DNA from: Thuidium tamariscinum
Lineage: Eukaryota; Streptophyta; Bryopsida; Hypnales; Thuidiaceae
Reading direction: 5' to 3'
Length of the DNA stretch: 64,000 nt
Assembly: GCA_947034885.2 (NCBI GenBank)
Contig: OX344754.2
Coordinates: 7,013,001-7,077,000, forward strand
The notes beneath the pieces are model-generated. The model ran no database searches. It was not told the DNA's origin and saw only the letters and a list, made by a program, of their open reading frames with translations. A program made the position numbers and the translations under genes. The first letter of the stretch is position 1. Each line of letters starts with the position of its first letter. Shown here one piece after another: positions 23,661-36,849 of this stretch.

Positions 23661-26472
23661 TTGAAGATTTGCTGAATTTTTTGGAGATGACTGAAAGTAC
23701 CGTACTTTACTTGCAGCTTTGGCACTCAAATGTCTAATATTTAATCAAATTCCAAAAATAAGATTTGGCAAGACTAAAATTTCATTTATGTTAAGTTATA
23801 AGGCACCTTTTTAAAATTGAATGCAGGACGTTAAATCCATAAGGGTAAAACTCATCTTACTTGGGATTAAAAGTAAAAAAGCCCCCTATTTTTGTGTTTT
23901 GTTTTTGGGTATGTTCTACCCCCACCCGCACCCCCATTTGGAGTCCCTCATAGCAAACATGAATTGAAAATTTGCAAAAAAACATTTGGGTAAATTTTTT
24001 TTTTTAAATTAGCATTCATTCTTGGGGTAAATCTAGCCTACTAGTCTTACTTCGTGGAACAGGTTTAACATCCCTCCAATTGAACAAAGTAAAGGCATTT
24101 GGTTAGATTAGGTAGTACACTTAATGGTTTTAAAGAGAATAAGAGACTAGATGTTTATAAAATGCATAGAACATTGAAATAGGATTGCGGTAGATGGCCA
24201 ACACATGTCTTTAGAGAAGGATACTATGATTCTTCTACATTAAATTGCAATTTCCAAATATTAGGCAAGCCAAGAGTGTTAGTTTATTAAAAAAAATTAG
24301 TCAAGAGTTATTGTAATATTAGAAGGGATTTGAAGGCAAAAGAAGCTCGTTTTAGGCCTATTCTTGAAACCATTCCCAAAGTTGTTGGCTATTGGCAACC
24401 AATTATTTTATATTTTTTGAAATTGGTCCTAAAATGTGGAAAAAAAATTAATTCAAAAAAAAATCAATGACATGGCATTCTCTTGACCATGTCAGATTTA
24501 CATTTCTGCGGCAATTTCTACATTCCATAGTCCGAGAACTTGCAGTCTTCCAAAGGCCTCTACTTAATGTTATCTTTTGTTGAAGCTACTAATGGAGCAT
24601 GGTAGTCACAATTTTACTTTGATTTGGTAGTGGTTAGGCATAACATTCAATAGCAACGGTTTTGATTGCTCTCTACTCAACAAAATGGTGTGGAATATTC
24701 TACACCATATCTATAGCTAGAAGTACACTTGTTAAAATTTGTCAAAAAATATAGTGTGATTTGTAAAGGACTTGTACAACAAAAAACAACAAGAAAAAAT
24801 TTAATCGGTGTGCCAATAGTAATCTACATACAATACATTGATTGATTTTGTCATTGGCGGGTCAGATTTAGTGATTAATAATTTACTTACTACAATGAAA
24901 GTAATTTGACTCTACTAAGATATTGTTTCATTGAAAGTACTAACTACTATCTTGTTTTTTCTTACACAACATATTAAAAATATGGATGGATTTTGTGGAT
25001 GTGGTATGCTTACAACAAAATACAACCTCTTAGTAAACTATTGAATATTATGAGGATGAATACAATAGAAGAAGAAGAAAAAGAAGTTAAGGGATGTAAT
25101 TGCCAAAGAGATCTTGAAAAATTGATTAGAATTACCAAATTCTAAATGAAGTTTACTATTATTTTGATAGTAATATGGATGAAAGCATATAGCATGTGGA
25201 CCACGGAAATAGGGATGTGGATGAAATTCATAAAGACTAGTGTGCCATGTGCCATTGCCATAGTCAAAAAATATATATTTTTAAATTTAATCAATAAATA
25301 CTTCAAAATTCAAGAATTTTCTCATCATGAGATAGAATGCCACAAAACAAAACTCCTACATCCCTCTTTGCTAAGAGCTTTCCGACCGAATCAAGCAAAC
25401 GACTAGGAGAGGGGGTGCATAGGTCAAGAGATTACAACTAATAAACAAAACAAGAACAAGAACAATATGACCGTCATACTTTGTTTTAGGTACATACTCA
25501 TATTAAATGTTAAATAGAAGAAAAGATAAATAAAAATATTTAACCTTTAATTATAGACAAGGAATTTTCTTATCTGATGGATAAAAAAAGAATACTTCTA
25601 GTAGAATAACTATTCATTCTCAAAATTTTATTATAAAAAGAGGAGGTGTTGCAGAGTACTTTGTCCTCCAATGAGTGCTTTTGCAATTTTTTAAGCTAAT
25701 GGTTTCTAAGGTCCCTAGCCTATCCTTTAACCCATAAATGTTGAGAGGACTATTCAATAATATTTGGAATTTACAATGCTTTGACTTCCAATGAGTTCTT
25801 TTGGATTTTTTTTAATTCACTCATTCCTATGGTATTAAAATGGATGAATTCTACAATTGCTAGTGCATTGTGTAGAGTTGTGTGAATAGGTTCGATTTAC
25901 ATAAATTAGGCCTACATAGGTTAGGCTTACATTGCTTAAACCTATAAAAGTAAGACTCATAAAGGTCAGATTTACATAGTTTCAATATCCATAAGAGGAC
26001 TCATGGGCCCCTGGAAGACCGTTTCAGAGTTGTTCCCTGAAACCCTTCCCATTGCTGCAAACCAGCCCCATGCTGGTCTGAATTTTCGAATTTTGAAAGA
26101 AAAAAAATCCCAAAGCTTCAGAATGTATTAAAAAGCACAAAAATGATTTTTTTTAATTAATGATTAATTCATTCGCATTTTTTGACTTGGCAATTGCTCG
26201 ACCACATTATTTAGCATAATAAATAAAATAAAAGATAGGGGTCCACCCGGGTGGCAAACCCTAGGTGAGCCAGGAGGCCACCTAGGCGACATTCTTCTAT
26301 GGTCAAGCCCAGGGTCCACCTAGGCCTCTTCCCTCAACCAAGTTCAAATGCAAGTGTGAATAGGATTATAGATAAGATTTAGAAACGAAGATCCCAAATC
26401 TATAGTGGATGCCATGGTCTCTGTCCAAAAGGACACACCCAACAAAAAAACTAAACAAAAAAACAACCTATC
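23661..26472. other. Intergenic repeat debris, no gene seen
   Basis: An 86-codon open frame at about 25146-25406 has no recognisable motif and a composition like the surrounding AT-rich DNA. The phrase on a GGTAGTGGTTAGG near 24630 recurs near 31285 as GTAGTGGCTAGG, indicating dispersed repeats. Two related blocks near 25640 and 25770 (GACTTCCAATGAGT and variants) recur near 28025. CCACCCGGGTGG at about 26248 is a 12-base palindrome. Confidence 0.4.
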
Positions 26473-28126
26473 TTTAACCCCCAAGCACGTCAGAGCCTCA
26501 AATATGGCCTCTCAATTTTGAAAGAAATCCTTGTTTGACTGTTATAATCTTTTCAATGGTATGGTCAAAGGACACATTTGTTTCCATGTACCTCTAAATA
26601 TGTTTCTACTACCAATTGATACGATTAGTTTTTGTGGATCTTATTTTTAATGATAGTTTGATTGGAACAAATGCAAGAGGGTCTGGATTTTGGTGAACAT
26701 TGGTTAGGCAATCAAGGATCAAGGTATAGATACTAGAGTTGGGACTAAAGTTTACTTAGAGCATGGCCACCAATGTGTGTTGGAGGTGGCCTCAACAACT
26801 CCTAGTATACCCTTCTACTTTTTTCTTCTCCACCGTCATTCTTGCAATATCTACTTATAGAGCGTCCACTTGGAAAATGAACCCAAACACTCAACAATAA
26901 CAAGCCCTAGCAAATGATACATGATCGTAGATTGGGGAGATCCTTTGAGACTATGTTTACATGCTCATTTTGAAAGCGGTAGGGACGCAACAGCAGGTGC
27001 TAAAGCAATTCAAGTAGACATGTGGTTTGAGGAGGTGGGGTTTCAAATTCGCAAATGCAAGGGAAGTGAGGGACGGTGGGGGTCTCCTCAATTCACTTTG
27101 GCCTTCATTGCACCACGGCTCGCTCAATCTCCTCTAGCGCTTCATTTTAAGCGGGCATTGGTAGGAATGTTCTTGTGGACATAGAAATGTAGTAGATGAA
27201 ATTTATGAGGATAAGGGAGAAACATCCATTTCCGTCCCTATACCTATTCCTGGACCCTAGAGTACCACTAAATTTGTCCATAAGTATTCATTAAAACATC
27301 CGACAAATGTTTAATTCTAATTGGCTGACACAGTTGTAAGACACATGCACACGGTTGCTAGTATGTGAGCACAGAAGTGTGAGCTTGTGAGCCTCAAAGA
27401 TGATGCACTTCTAATATAGGTGCTTAAACTATAGAGACCCCCTATGATAAGAGTGTATTTACACTATAGGTACCTATATTATAGACATTTTTACTATAAA
27501 CACCTTCAGAGGTGGTAGTATATCTACTTATATACATATTAGAAGCTCACATGCTCACATGTTCATGCTCACATGCTAGCATCATTGGACACATGTATAG
27601 TTTTCATTCACTGACAACTGATTTCAACAAGTGTCTAGTTAAAGGTACATCTATAGGACGGTTCGAGTGGTCCAGGGAGCCAACACTTTGGAAATTTATA
27701 GAAATTACATACTGATTCCGAAAAATTAAATTTTTTTCTTGAATATTCATGATTTTCACTCGCTAATACTAGAAAAATATCATTTTTAGAAAACTCTGCC
27801 TCCAACTATGCTGAATTCCTTAAATGGACGGTTTTGGGTGTTTCCACTGTATGGATGTGGATGAAATTTATGGAGATAGAGCCAATATTTTTTTTTACCT
27901 TTAAACGGCACCGAAGCCATTTTCTGATCGATGAACTTTAGGGAATCTTTTGATGTAGGATAGAATTACAATCATTCATCTTCGGAATTAGGGGTGGAAA
28001 AGGAAGATCTTCTACGATGTTTTGACTTCCAACATGTGTTTTTAGATTTTTTTTGAACCAATGATTCCCACGGTATCAAAATTCCTCAACTCCATGGCCA
28101 CCGGCTCATCGTTTAGGGGTTAAACC
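26473..28126. repeat. Repeat debris, including a region related to 38046-38653
   Basis: About 27206-27860 shares with about 38046-38430 the start AAGGG.(A)AAACA.CCATT, then GGACGGTTC, GGGAGCCAACACTTTG, and AGAAAAATATCATTTTTAG. A TTAACCCCCAAGCACG end at about 26476 and an inverse GTTTAGGGGTTAA at about 28113-28125 could be ends of another TTAA-family member, but they match each other poorly. An 87-codon open frame at 26921-27184 has more G and C than its surroundings but no known motif. Confidence 0.45.
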
Positions 28127-28735
28127 CTTCGTCCAACATTTGCTGAATTTAGCCAGAGTCCTTCATGAATGCCGCATGGTGCATCCCAGCATCCCTTCCG
28201 TAGGCCAATCTGACTTATTCTAGAAAAAAAGTTCCCCTTCCTGCAAAAGGTAAGTTGCTCCATCCAGAACATGCCAATTGCCAAAGTCAAAGGTACAGAA
28301 AAGCATAAAAGAAAAAGGAAAAGGCTCCGTCCGTCCCCATGTCATGTCCCAAGTCCCAAGTCCGTCCCAACTGAAGGCCGGCCGGCTTGCCTGCCTGCCT
28401 GCCTGCCTGCGCCCTGCCCTGCGCCCTGGCTGGGCACTTTCAATTACTGGAAGTAAGGTACCTCCCCTGGAAAAGGGAGAGCGGCAATGATAAAAGTGAA
28501 AAGGTAAACGGTGGGGATGATGAGTCCTGGCATCCATTTCGAGAAAGAAAAAAACATGGGGCGTCCTCACGCTTTTGTCCGGACTGAAGCCATGAGTAGT
28601 AAGAAAAGAACTTAGCACTTAAGGCAAATGGATTTGGGTGGTGAGGAGTTGTTGTTGTTTGGGACTTTGGGTCGTCAACACTTTTTAGGTGGATGGATCG
28701 ATAACCGATAAAATAAGCACATGTAGACATGGTGT
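28127..28735. other. GC-richer patch with a GCCT microsatellite
   Basis: GCCT is repeated about five times at 28389-28409, followed by GCCCT/GCGCCCT variants. Overlapping open frames on both strands here are caused by this composition; none has a splice context or motif. No gene can be supported, though a promoter-like CpG patch is possible. Confidence 0.4.
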
Positions 28736-28739
28736 AGGG

Positions 28740-29305
28740 CCTCCTTAGGGCCTCTTTACATGTATTGGTGGGCAAGGAAACTTGACAGGGAGTGTTGTGA
28801 GGGAAAATAGTCATTGCACTTTCATGTGGACCGAATAGGTGGGGAGGGATTAAATAAGAAACACACATGTATGAGATTCCCTCAAGCTTGCAAGTCTCCA
28901 CCAATGAGATTGTCCATTGGAATCAATGAAACTTCCCTTCCTTCTTTTTCATTTGTTGATCCCGGCAAGACAATCGGTGGTTGTTCTTTTGTCTCATTTG
29001 TTGGATGCGCACTGTTGTTGCCCATTGGGTGAGCATGTAAGGAGGCCCTTACATGTATTAGTGGGTAAGGAATCTTTACAAGGAGTGTTATACGGGAAAT
29101 TAGTCATTGCACTTTCATGTGGACCCGGTGGGTGGGGAGGGATTGAATAAGAAAATGACATGTATGAGAATCTCTTAAGCTTACTAAGTCTTCACTAATG
29201 AGATTGTCCACCGGAATTAGTGAAACTTCTTCTCCTCTTTTAATTTTCCATTTGCCAATCCTGGTAAGACAATCGGTGAAGCCTCTTTTGCCTTATTGCT
29301 CAAAG
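28740..29305. repeat. Tandem duplication, unit about 300 bases
   Basis: The block from about 28740 (GGGCCTCTTTACATGTATTG) recurs from about 29043 (AGGCCCTTACATGTATTAG). Both copies contain AGTCATTGCACTTTCATGTG, GGTGGGGAGGGATT, AATGAGATTGTCCA and AAGACAATCGGTG in the same order. Divergence is moderate. Open frames overlapping it are shadows of shared composition. Confidence 0.82.
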
Positions 29306-29699
29306 GTGCAGCCATAGGGTAGTGTAAGGCATTGCAAATATTTTCAGAGGTGCATTGACAAAAATGATGGGGAGTGCAAAAACATTTGTAATTCTATCTT
29401 AGGAATTGAAATTACTATGAATTTTGAAAGGGAAAAGTTAGGCTTGACCATTGATCAGCACCTAGAGTCATCCAATTCGGATCATTCAAAAACCTACTTT
29501 TCAACTCATTGATTCTTACTTTCTTGCTCACTTCTGTCTTATGAGTTTATTGGTCAAAACCTTGAAAAGTACAAAAATATGCACTCCAAAGAGAAAATAG
29601 AAATCCATTGACTCCAACCTTGGTTGGAATTATGGTACCCTATTGATTGCCAATGGGATGCCGGCTTGGAATGGGTTCCTCTACCACAAAGGATGGAAG
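29306..29699. other. Intergenic, no gene seen
   Basis: No exon, RNA gene or repeat boundary is visible between the tandem duplication and TTAA copy E. Confidence 0.4.
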
Positions 29700-29702
29700 T
29701 AA

Positions 29703-30353
29703 CCTCTAAATGCCCAAGGCCTTTTTTGAGCGTCTAAGAATTTGCTCTAAATTGAACAAAATGCCTACATTTTGATAAGATGTATCAAGTTTTTTTTAAT
29801 TGAAATTGTACAAATTCAAATAAGACAAATTAGAGATGATATAGGGCAAGGTAACATAGTAATATCACTTATGGATTGAAAGATTATAATGATTGATCAT
29901 GTAGGTTTTAAAATTGCAAAAGTATTTGAAGTCTTTTGATCCTCTTTTAACATGTCAAATCTTAAATGTAGGTTACCGAAAAAAAATATGAGGTTGAAGG
30001 GGATAACATGCACAAGACCATTTGATTTATGGTTTTAAAAGATCTACTCTATGTTTTTTTAAATGAATTTTTAATGTGGCTTTTTCACTAAGATCTAGTG
30101 TCTTTGAGGCTCATTTCCAAGAGCCCTCAATACAGCTACAAAAAGTTAAGATTACAATGGAGACTATTGCACAAAATCTTGAATAGAAGAATCACAATCA
30201 ATCATTTTTTAAGATTGGATTTTTGATGCTAAAACTAGACTTCAATTCAAATTTTCCAAAAATACAAACTACTAAAAAAATAAAATGGCTAGGTTTCAAT
30301 TAAACTTCAAAGTTTTGACAACACCATATTTTGGTGCCTCAAGCATTTAGGGA
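29703..30353. mobile_element. TTAA-family element, copy E (about 650 bases), decayed ends
   Basis: The left end CCTCTAAATGCCCAAGG follows GTAA; the right end, inward, is TCCCTAAATGCTTGAGG next to TTAG. Both TTAA flanks therefore carry a change. The interior is the inverted homologue of copy C, which has nearly the same length. Confidence 0.65.
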
Positions 30354-31370
30354 TTAGAGGACTTCATTAAGGTAGAACCACCTATATCCAATTACTTAAG
30401 CAATTTTGAAACTAATTACAAGGATTATGAGACAATGCAAATTTTTCCCATGTAGAAAAATAGGAAATTATGGGATTGTAAGCTTTTCATGATTTTATTT
30501 TCAAAATTGAAAATACTAGGGGTTTGGAGAGCCAAAAAATACTTTGAATTGATAGCCAGTGTCTTAACTCTTCTAATTCCAATCATTCAAGAGACTACTT
30601 TCATGATCAATACTTCTAGTACACTTAGTGACACTTTTGAACAAGTATCATAACCTTATCTGTTCTAACCTTGTAAAGACAAAAAAAAAACATTCTAAGC
30701 TAATATTGGAAATCTCCTTGAGTTCTTGCCTTGGTTGGAAATAACTACATCTTGTAGATTAGCTATGGGCCCCTAGTTAGGAATAGGTGGTTCTATATTA
30801 AACTCCTAAGTCTTTAGAGTAGATTTCTTATACAAGTATAATCCCTACATGTCAAGAGTCTTAATTAGAATTGACAATTTGGAAAAAATTATCTTAAAGT
30901 CCTATTTGGAAGAGTATTTTGGAATTGAAATACAAATAAAGTTGCAGACTTTGTGTTTTAGATTCCATCTGAACCTTTAGATTCACCAATTCTATCACCA
31001 ATATTTTTTATACTTTTTGAAAGATTTTTTTTGAAATTCCTTCTAAATTTAGTTACAAAAAAATACTGTCATTTTTTGAGAAAATTTTGTTGGAATGGAT
31101 TTGAAATGAGGTTCTTTTGATATAATGATTTGTTAAAAAAATTGTATTCTCTTACATCTATGACCTCATTTTTGCAAATTCAATTTTGAACTAAGTCAAT
31201 GTGCATCAATGGAATATGAGGAACATTGATCAACCTTTAAATTTTTGAGATGAAAATGGCCACAATCTTGTTTTGATTTAGTAGTGGCTAGGATGAATAT
31301 AATAGAAGAAGAAAAAAGGAAATTTTAGAGATGACCTAATCAATTTCTTTGGAATCTTTTTGGCAAAATA
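30354..31370. other. Intergenic, no gene seen
   Basis: AT-rich DNA with short phrases shared with other intergenic parts of the window (a GGCTAGGATGAATATAATAG segment near 31285-31310 resembles 24640 and 25050). No coding or RNA gene was found. Confidence 0.4.
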
Positions 31371-31890
31371 AAAACATTAGATGTAGATTGTTTATTACAA
31401 CATTACAACCATTGAGATTGACATTTTTCAATTTCATAACTAAATTCTTAACAATTTAGTGTTTTGAATCATTCTCTACTTCTCACTATTTACTAATTTT
31501 TTTTATATGTTGCACAATTTAAACAATTTGAAAATTTTCAAGCATGTAACCAATCCGGTAACCAACTTGCCTTGAAGAATGGAACCAAAGAATCACTTCT
31601 AGTTTGGACATTTTTTAATACAAAAGTGACTTGTAAAGTGCAATTGATTGTTTTTTCATAAGGCCAATTTTTTTTTAATCAATTCAAAGGTCAATTCAAA
31701 TGCTAATGTCTTGCAATCTATATTGTAGAAATTTTTGAAATTTTTCTTCATCCTCTCAAACTAGGTTACTACAAAATCTTATGGTAACACGTGTTTGAAT
31801 ATTTTTTTCCTAAAATTTGGTACTTATACTAGAAATGGCAATTTTGAAGCATTTTTGGTGAAAACATAGTCAAAAATCTACATTCACAAA
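31371..31890. repeat. Fragment of the TTAA family, copy A type
   Basis: The order of phrases matches copy A from about 2500 to 2980: GTTTATTA.AACATT, ACCATTG.GATTG, TGAATCATTCTCTA, ATTTTCAAGCATGTA, TTGCAATCTA, AAATTTGGTA, CTAGAAAT. The terminus is not preserved; the similarity fades near 31890. Confidence 0.62.
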
Positions 31891-32739
31891 AAAAGGGTGA
31901 TTCTTTGGGCCAACATTTAATTCAAATGTAAGGCACTTTTCTAAAAATGAAATAGAATTTAAATGTTGACATCTATGTGCAATGATAAACAATATCAACA
32001 TTTAAATTTGTCATGTAAATTTGTATTATCATAAGAAATGCCATAGAACCTGATTATTATACTACAGTTTGATGTACTTTGTCTCAGATACAAGTGAAAC
32101 CCTCCTTGAATGCATTCAAGGGCTTAGTAGTATCATGACTCCTTTTTGTAAGGAAGTAAATCTATTATAGCCTCTAAATCCAAATGTGTTCTTACCTATA
32201 GTTGCCTAACATTTTTAAGAGCTAAATGTTAAACCACTATAGATAGAAATACAAATGGGTTTAAGTTCCATAATAGTTGAAGTTACTTTGTAAGAGATTG
32301 ACATTGAAACCAAGATTGTAATGAACACATTCCAATTTAAACCAATCAATAAGACCATGTAAACCATTGCCAAGAAATTTGCCATTCATTTTCCAAGTGG
32401 CCTATTTTATAGAATTCTCAACTATAGGAGAAAAACATTGTACTCAAGGATTATAGGTTTCTCATCCATCATCATAGATGATATGCACAACATTTGTTCA
32501 ATTGTCCTTTGTTTTAGCATTTTTCCCAAGCCATTTATAATGCACCATTTCCTTTTCATCACAATTTATAGCAAAAAAACTCCCCTCTTCATTAGACTCC
32601 ATTCTCCTTGAAAGGCAATTTTTTGCCATAAATACCTCTTTGGCAAGGACTGTTTCAAAGTAGACGCATCCAAAAATAACATAAGTCATATAATGACACC
32701 TTAAAAATGACCTAAACGCAAAATATACATGTAGAATTA
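31891..32739. other. Intergenic, no gene seen
   Basis: A minus-strand open frame of 63 codons at 32498-32689 shows no motif I recognise beyond some resemblance in composition to coding DNA (KEMVHYKWLGKNAK). I do not call a gene. Confidence 0.35.
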
Positions 32740-32741
32740 TA

Positions 32742-32928
32742 CAGTAGAACCTCTCTTATTAGACCCTCTCTAGGCTCATAAACCTCTAAAACTCAATGTT
32801 TCAAAGTGTTCCTAAACTAAGCCACATTACAAAGGATGAAAGTAAATCGGATCCTCTCTAAGTGAATAAACCTTGTAACTGAATATGTCAGGCTAGGTAA
32901 GACCGATTGAATTAGAGAGGTTCTACTA
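32742..32928. mobile_element. Pogo/Emigrant-like MITE (187 bases)
   Basis: The left end CAGTAGAACCTCTCTTA and the right end, inward, TAGTAGAACCTCTCTAA are flanked by TA (32740-32741 and 32929-32930). Emigrant-type MITEs of plants, derived from pogo transposons, have CAGTAAAACCTCTA-like ends and TA duplications. The interior is non-coding. Confidence 0.8.
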
Positions 32929-32930
32929 TA

Positions 32931-35304
32931 AGAAGTTGTCACAATCATGTAAGCAAGTTTTGCGTTAGCCAATCTCCTACATATCATATAAGCTTAAAGT
33001 TTGTTGCTTTTGGGTGTTTCTATGACCACTTGTGTATTAGTCTATAGTCCTAGATAGGTATATCTATGTAGTTGCTTTTCCAAATTAGTATTCTCTTCAT
33101 ACAAGGTGGAAAAAATGCAAAACCAATTTTATTAATTTCTTGAACCATGATTTCCTAACAAGCACTCATCATTTTATTCTGTAGCTATCCTCAAGATTCT
33201 GCAGATCTAGAACAATTGTTTCCTTTTATGTGCGTCTACCTTTATACGGAGTACATAATAGCTCCAAGATGTACCCAATCGGTACATTCCGCTTCCATCC
33301 CGCTGCCCGACGAGACAGACGAGGTGCGTCGTCTCTCCCTCCCAATTGCTCCAGCACTGTCCAGCTCGCAGCGCGCAGTGCAGCAACTCCCTCTGACATA
33401 CCGATTCTTGTCAGTTTTCAAGTGACCTTTCCAAACCTTGTCGTAACCTTTTCTGCAAGCCTTGCCAATCCACCATAACTCCCGAGTACCGACTTTTTCT
33501 TACCTCCTTTTTGCAGTGGGACCTCCTGCAACACTTTTCAATGCAGCTGATGAGCGAGCGAGCTCGACAGCCCTGACAGAGCTGGTCCATGATCACGCCT
33601 CTTTTCTCCTTTTTCACAGAGCTCAAGAACATGTCAGGCCCCGAATCAATGAGAGTTCTAAGTTATTGCAGGGGTTGCAGGAGTAGCTAGCTTTGTTGCA
33701 CTGGAAGAGATGGAGGTACATAGAGGGCTGGGCGTCGTCTCTATCCTCTGTCGCCGGTGTCACTCACCGGTGGCAACATGGAGTCCAATCTTCGTATGGA
33801 AGAAGAGAATGTAACTGGCCATCGATCGATCTCCGCTGTGAACGTACATACAGTTTCTTGAGGAGGAGCTGCTATTTGAGAATTGGACGTCTTTCGAGGT
33901 ATCTACAGTAATGAACAGGAGATGGGTGACAGTAGCTAGCTTGCCCTGTGAAATGTACACCAAGAGTCAGTGTAGTCTATCTGTATACTGTATCGATCTT
34001 GATACTCCAGCCATTCAACTGAATTATCCTGTGCAGGTTTGTCTTGGTTTTCTCAATTCTCCAGGTGGATGGTTGTGTGTAGTTAAGTGACTTTACGTCG
34101 TCGTGTTGGATATTGGAAGCTGACTTTGATTCTGTACTGAATTGATTGTTTCTTTTTTCCTCTCGTTAGGTGAGGAGTTTGGTCGAAAGGGAGTGTGATA
34201 GTTGTCACAGTACTAGGTTAGATGCGTGGTACTAACTGGCTGTCAATGTTTTGTCCTAGCTCGAGTTGCGTGTTAGGTTTTGTGATAAATTTTGCGAGCC
34301 TTCTATTGCATTCGTACTTGGAGCTAGCGCATAATTCGTGACGCTCCTGTGTGATGTCTAAGAGTAGATAGAGGTCGGTGGTTGCTGTGAAGAGAAGGAC
34401 GATTTTAAGGTTTACTGTACTTTGGAGAGATGGTGGGAGTCTTTCCGAAGTCTCCCGGCCGGCGCGCGGCAACAACACGCCGCTCCAAGCATTTCTTGGT
34501 CAGTTCTTGCACTTCCTTGATTCTCCCGTCATTTCTTGTTTTCTTGGATTCTTTCAATTTATACCTGCTTACATGTGTGTCTTAGTTCTCAACAAGCAAT
34601 TCAAACCACACTTGCTGACATGTGCGTCTTAGTTCTGGACAAGCAATTGCTGGGCTACATTCATTTTTCGCCTTCGTGCTCACATCGCTTAAGGTTCAAG
34701 CAAAGAAAGACTCCATCTCGTCAGCACATATGGCTCGAAGTTCGAGAGTCCTTTTGCTTCTAAAGCAGCTCACCCCTGGGGCAGCTCACTGTTTGCATGC
34801 CATAAAGGAGATAGGTCCGGAAGTCTTTGTAGCTAAGTGCTGACCTGCCTTAAAAAAGAGAGGAGCTGAGTAGATTCGGTTTTTCAAATGTAAGCAAGAA
34901 AAAGTGATCCCTGTTAGTTTAGAGAGTAAAGTAGCTCTTCGACATTTTCTTGATTTGTTTATTTCTTTTCCACTATTGAGATCAACAGTACGTTCCCGTA
35001 GATCCCTCATAGACGGCATCTCTTCTTGACTTATAGCTCGCCGACAGTCATGCCCGTCTTATTGTTATCACAGTACAGCTTATCTTAAAACCTAACTGCT
35101 TGGTTTAATTGTCGGCCACCAAAGAGGAGTCGTGATGTCCCAAAGCGTGATGTTCACTACATAAGGCTACTTAATGAATATAAATTTACTGGCGCAAAAC
35201 ATAATTTTCTATGGTTTTCAGGTGTTGCACTTAAAAAGTCTGTTCAGAAAGGGCGAGCATCAAATTGAAAGCTAGTTAAGATCTGTAGCCGATTTGTGAA
35301 GAGC
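32931..35304 (+). promoter_or_regulatory. GC-richer island upstream of the small gene at 35305
   Basis: From about 33200 the composition changes sharply: CpG-containing words become common and AT runs disappear. Open frames on both strands are short and unsupported by splice sites. The likeliest content is promoter plus a long, possibly spliced 5' UTR for the gene starting at 35305, but a separate non-coding transcript or a missed first exon is possible. CGATCGAT words near 33820 and GGCCGGCGCGCGGC near 34457 show the island character. Confidence 0.45.
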
Positions 35305-35915
35305 ATGACAGAACGCAATGGGGTAATATCCACTCTAAGTGCTTGTGTTTTTGGTATCGACTTCTGTGTTTAATACTTGGAGATTTCACGCTTAACTTTC
35401 TATTCGTATGGCTGAATCAATGTGCAGGAAGATAGAGTGGGAAGCAAACGGATTAGTCCTGCAGCTGCACTGCAATCTGACAAGCTTTTTGACTCCTTTG
35501 GACCTGCTAAAGAGCCAGAGGAGCCCTTTGAGATTGATCAGCCAATATCGTGTCCAGTACCCGAGCCAAGCATAATGGAGGTATGACAAATATTCTTGGT
35601 ATGACCACAATATCCTCTTCATTCGCGCTGGTCCAAGACTTATTCGATTTCATTTGCTTTCCCAGCTTTGCATACTTAAAAACTTGCGATCAATTGAGAA
35701 TCATAAAAACTTGGTATATATTGCAGGACGGAATACTATGGAGGGCAAGGATACTTGCAAGTTTGCAACGCAGGAATGACATTTTGACAGCAGCCAAGGA
35801 ACGGGAGCCTGTGTTCCGTGGAGGCAACCTCCAAAGCAGGCGAACTTTAACAGAGAATTTCCTATTCGTTGCTCACAGTGCTCCCGAATACGAAGTGAGG
35901 AAATTGCTCGAGTGA
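35305..35915 (+). CDS. Small three-exon gene, unknown function (about 119 residues)
   Basis: I infer exons 35305-35322 (MTERNG), 35428-35580 and 35727-35915. Both introns obey GT-AG: donors GTAATA and GTATGA, acceptors TGTGCAG and ATTGCAG. All junctions are phase 0 and the joined frame is open to TGA at 35913-35915. The protein has an acidic middle (KEPEEPFEIDQPISCPVPEP) followed by a basic segment (WRARILASLQRRNDIL) and ends EYEVRKLLE. There is no signal peptide or membrane segment. I do not recognise the family. The very short first coding exon is the weakest part; a different start or a longer first exon in the island upstream is possible. Confidence 0.6.
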
Positions 35916-36849
35916 ATACCAACAGTCTCCGGAACCTTTTGGTTTCTTGAGGTGCAGGTCGCATAGATGCATTTTGTGAAATAGCCCATTTCTTGTTTCT
36001 TGAATTTCAGTTCTTTACTCCAGGATGTAATGGGCTTCGAATATTCATGGTTAACTTATTGTTATCAGAGTCCGCAAGCAGATAGGTAGCAATCGCTCCG
36101 CAGTATTTTTGCTGGACTGTAGCATGTCAGCGAGCTCCGTGCAACATTAGCAATAGAAGTCTTTACATCCTTTGGCTTATAAGCCTCTTTGAAGCTTGCG
36201 CGTGGTCTCCCTTCTTGGTAGTAGTTAATGCGTAGAAGTGGAGGAAGCATGTTTTATCCTGCCAACCGACAGACAGAATAATTCTAGTCTTTTTCCTTGA
36301 GACTAGCGTGAGTTGAGAGTCTTTGGTAGAGACCCCACACCTGGTACACTTTTTTCAACAGATTCTTCATTTCATTTTCATTTTTTAGACATTTAGGACT
36401 TCTCATCTGACTGGAGGTGTTCTTCTACTGAAGGCATCTGCATAAAGCGAACTAACTGTGTTTGAAGATTTCCGTTAATTGATTATTATTTGGCAATATT
36501 ATCACCATTTCATGTGCATATTCAGGCCCTATCGACACTTAGAAATAGATGATTTTGTTACTATTCTAAGGATTAACTTCACCTTGGCCTGTTGTTTGTT
36601 CTTTCTGAATTGCCCTAGCATTTATTCAAAGGATAGGCAATACTCACATTTACAATGTATTGAAGTTTTCTTCAAGAGGAGTAGGAACTAGACTTGAGAA
36701 GCTTTCTTTTGACAACTTGCTGTAGCTCAGAGAATCACGGAGTATATTCCATTTTGAATGAGAAAATTAAGTTATGAAATTGAGAAGGTAAAATTGGAAG
36801 CATACTACTTAATATTTTGAAATGAAACTCCATATTAAAGTGAAAATAT
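35916..36849. other. 3' flank of the small gene, no further gene seen
   Basis: The first few hundred bases keep the island composition and are probably 3' UTR. After about 36400 the sequence becomes AT-rich. No second gene is supported. Confidence 0.4.

Noticed and set aside
25146..25406. An 86-codon plus-strand open frame as a gene
   Set aside because: No motif, no splice context, and the same composition as flanking AT-rich repeat debris.
28220..29150. Cluster of overlapping open frames on both strands
   Set aside because: The GCCT microsatellite and the tandem duplication account for them; no frame has introns, motifs or consistent extension.
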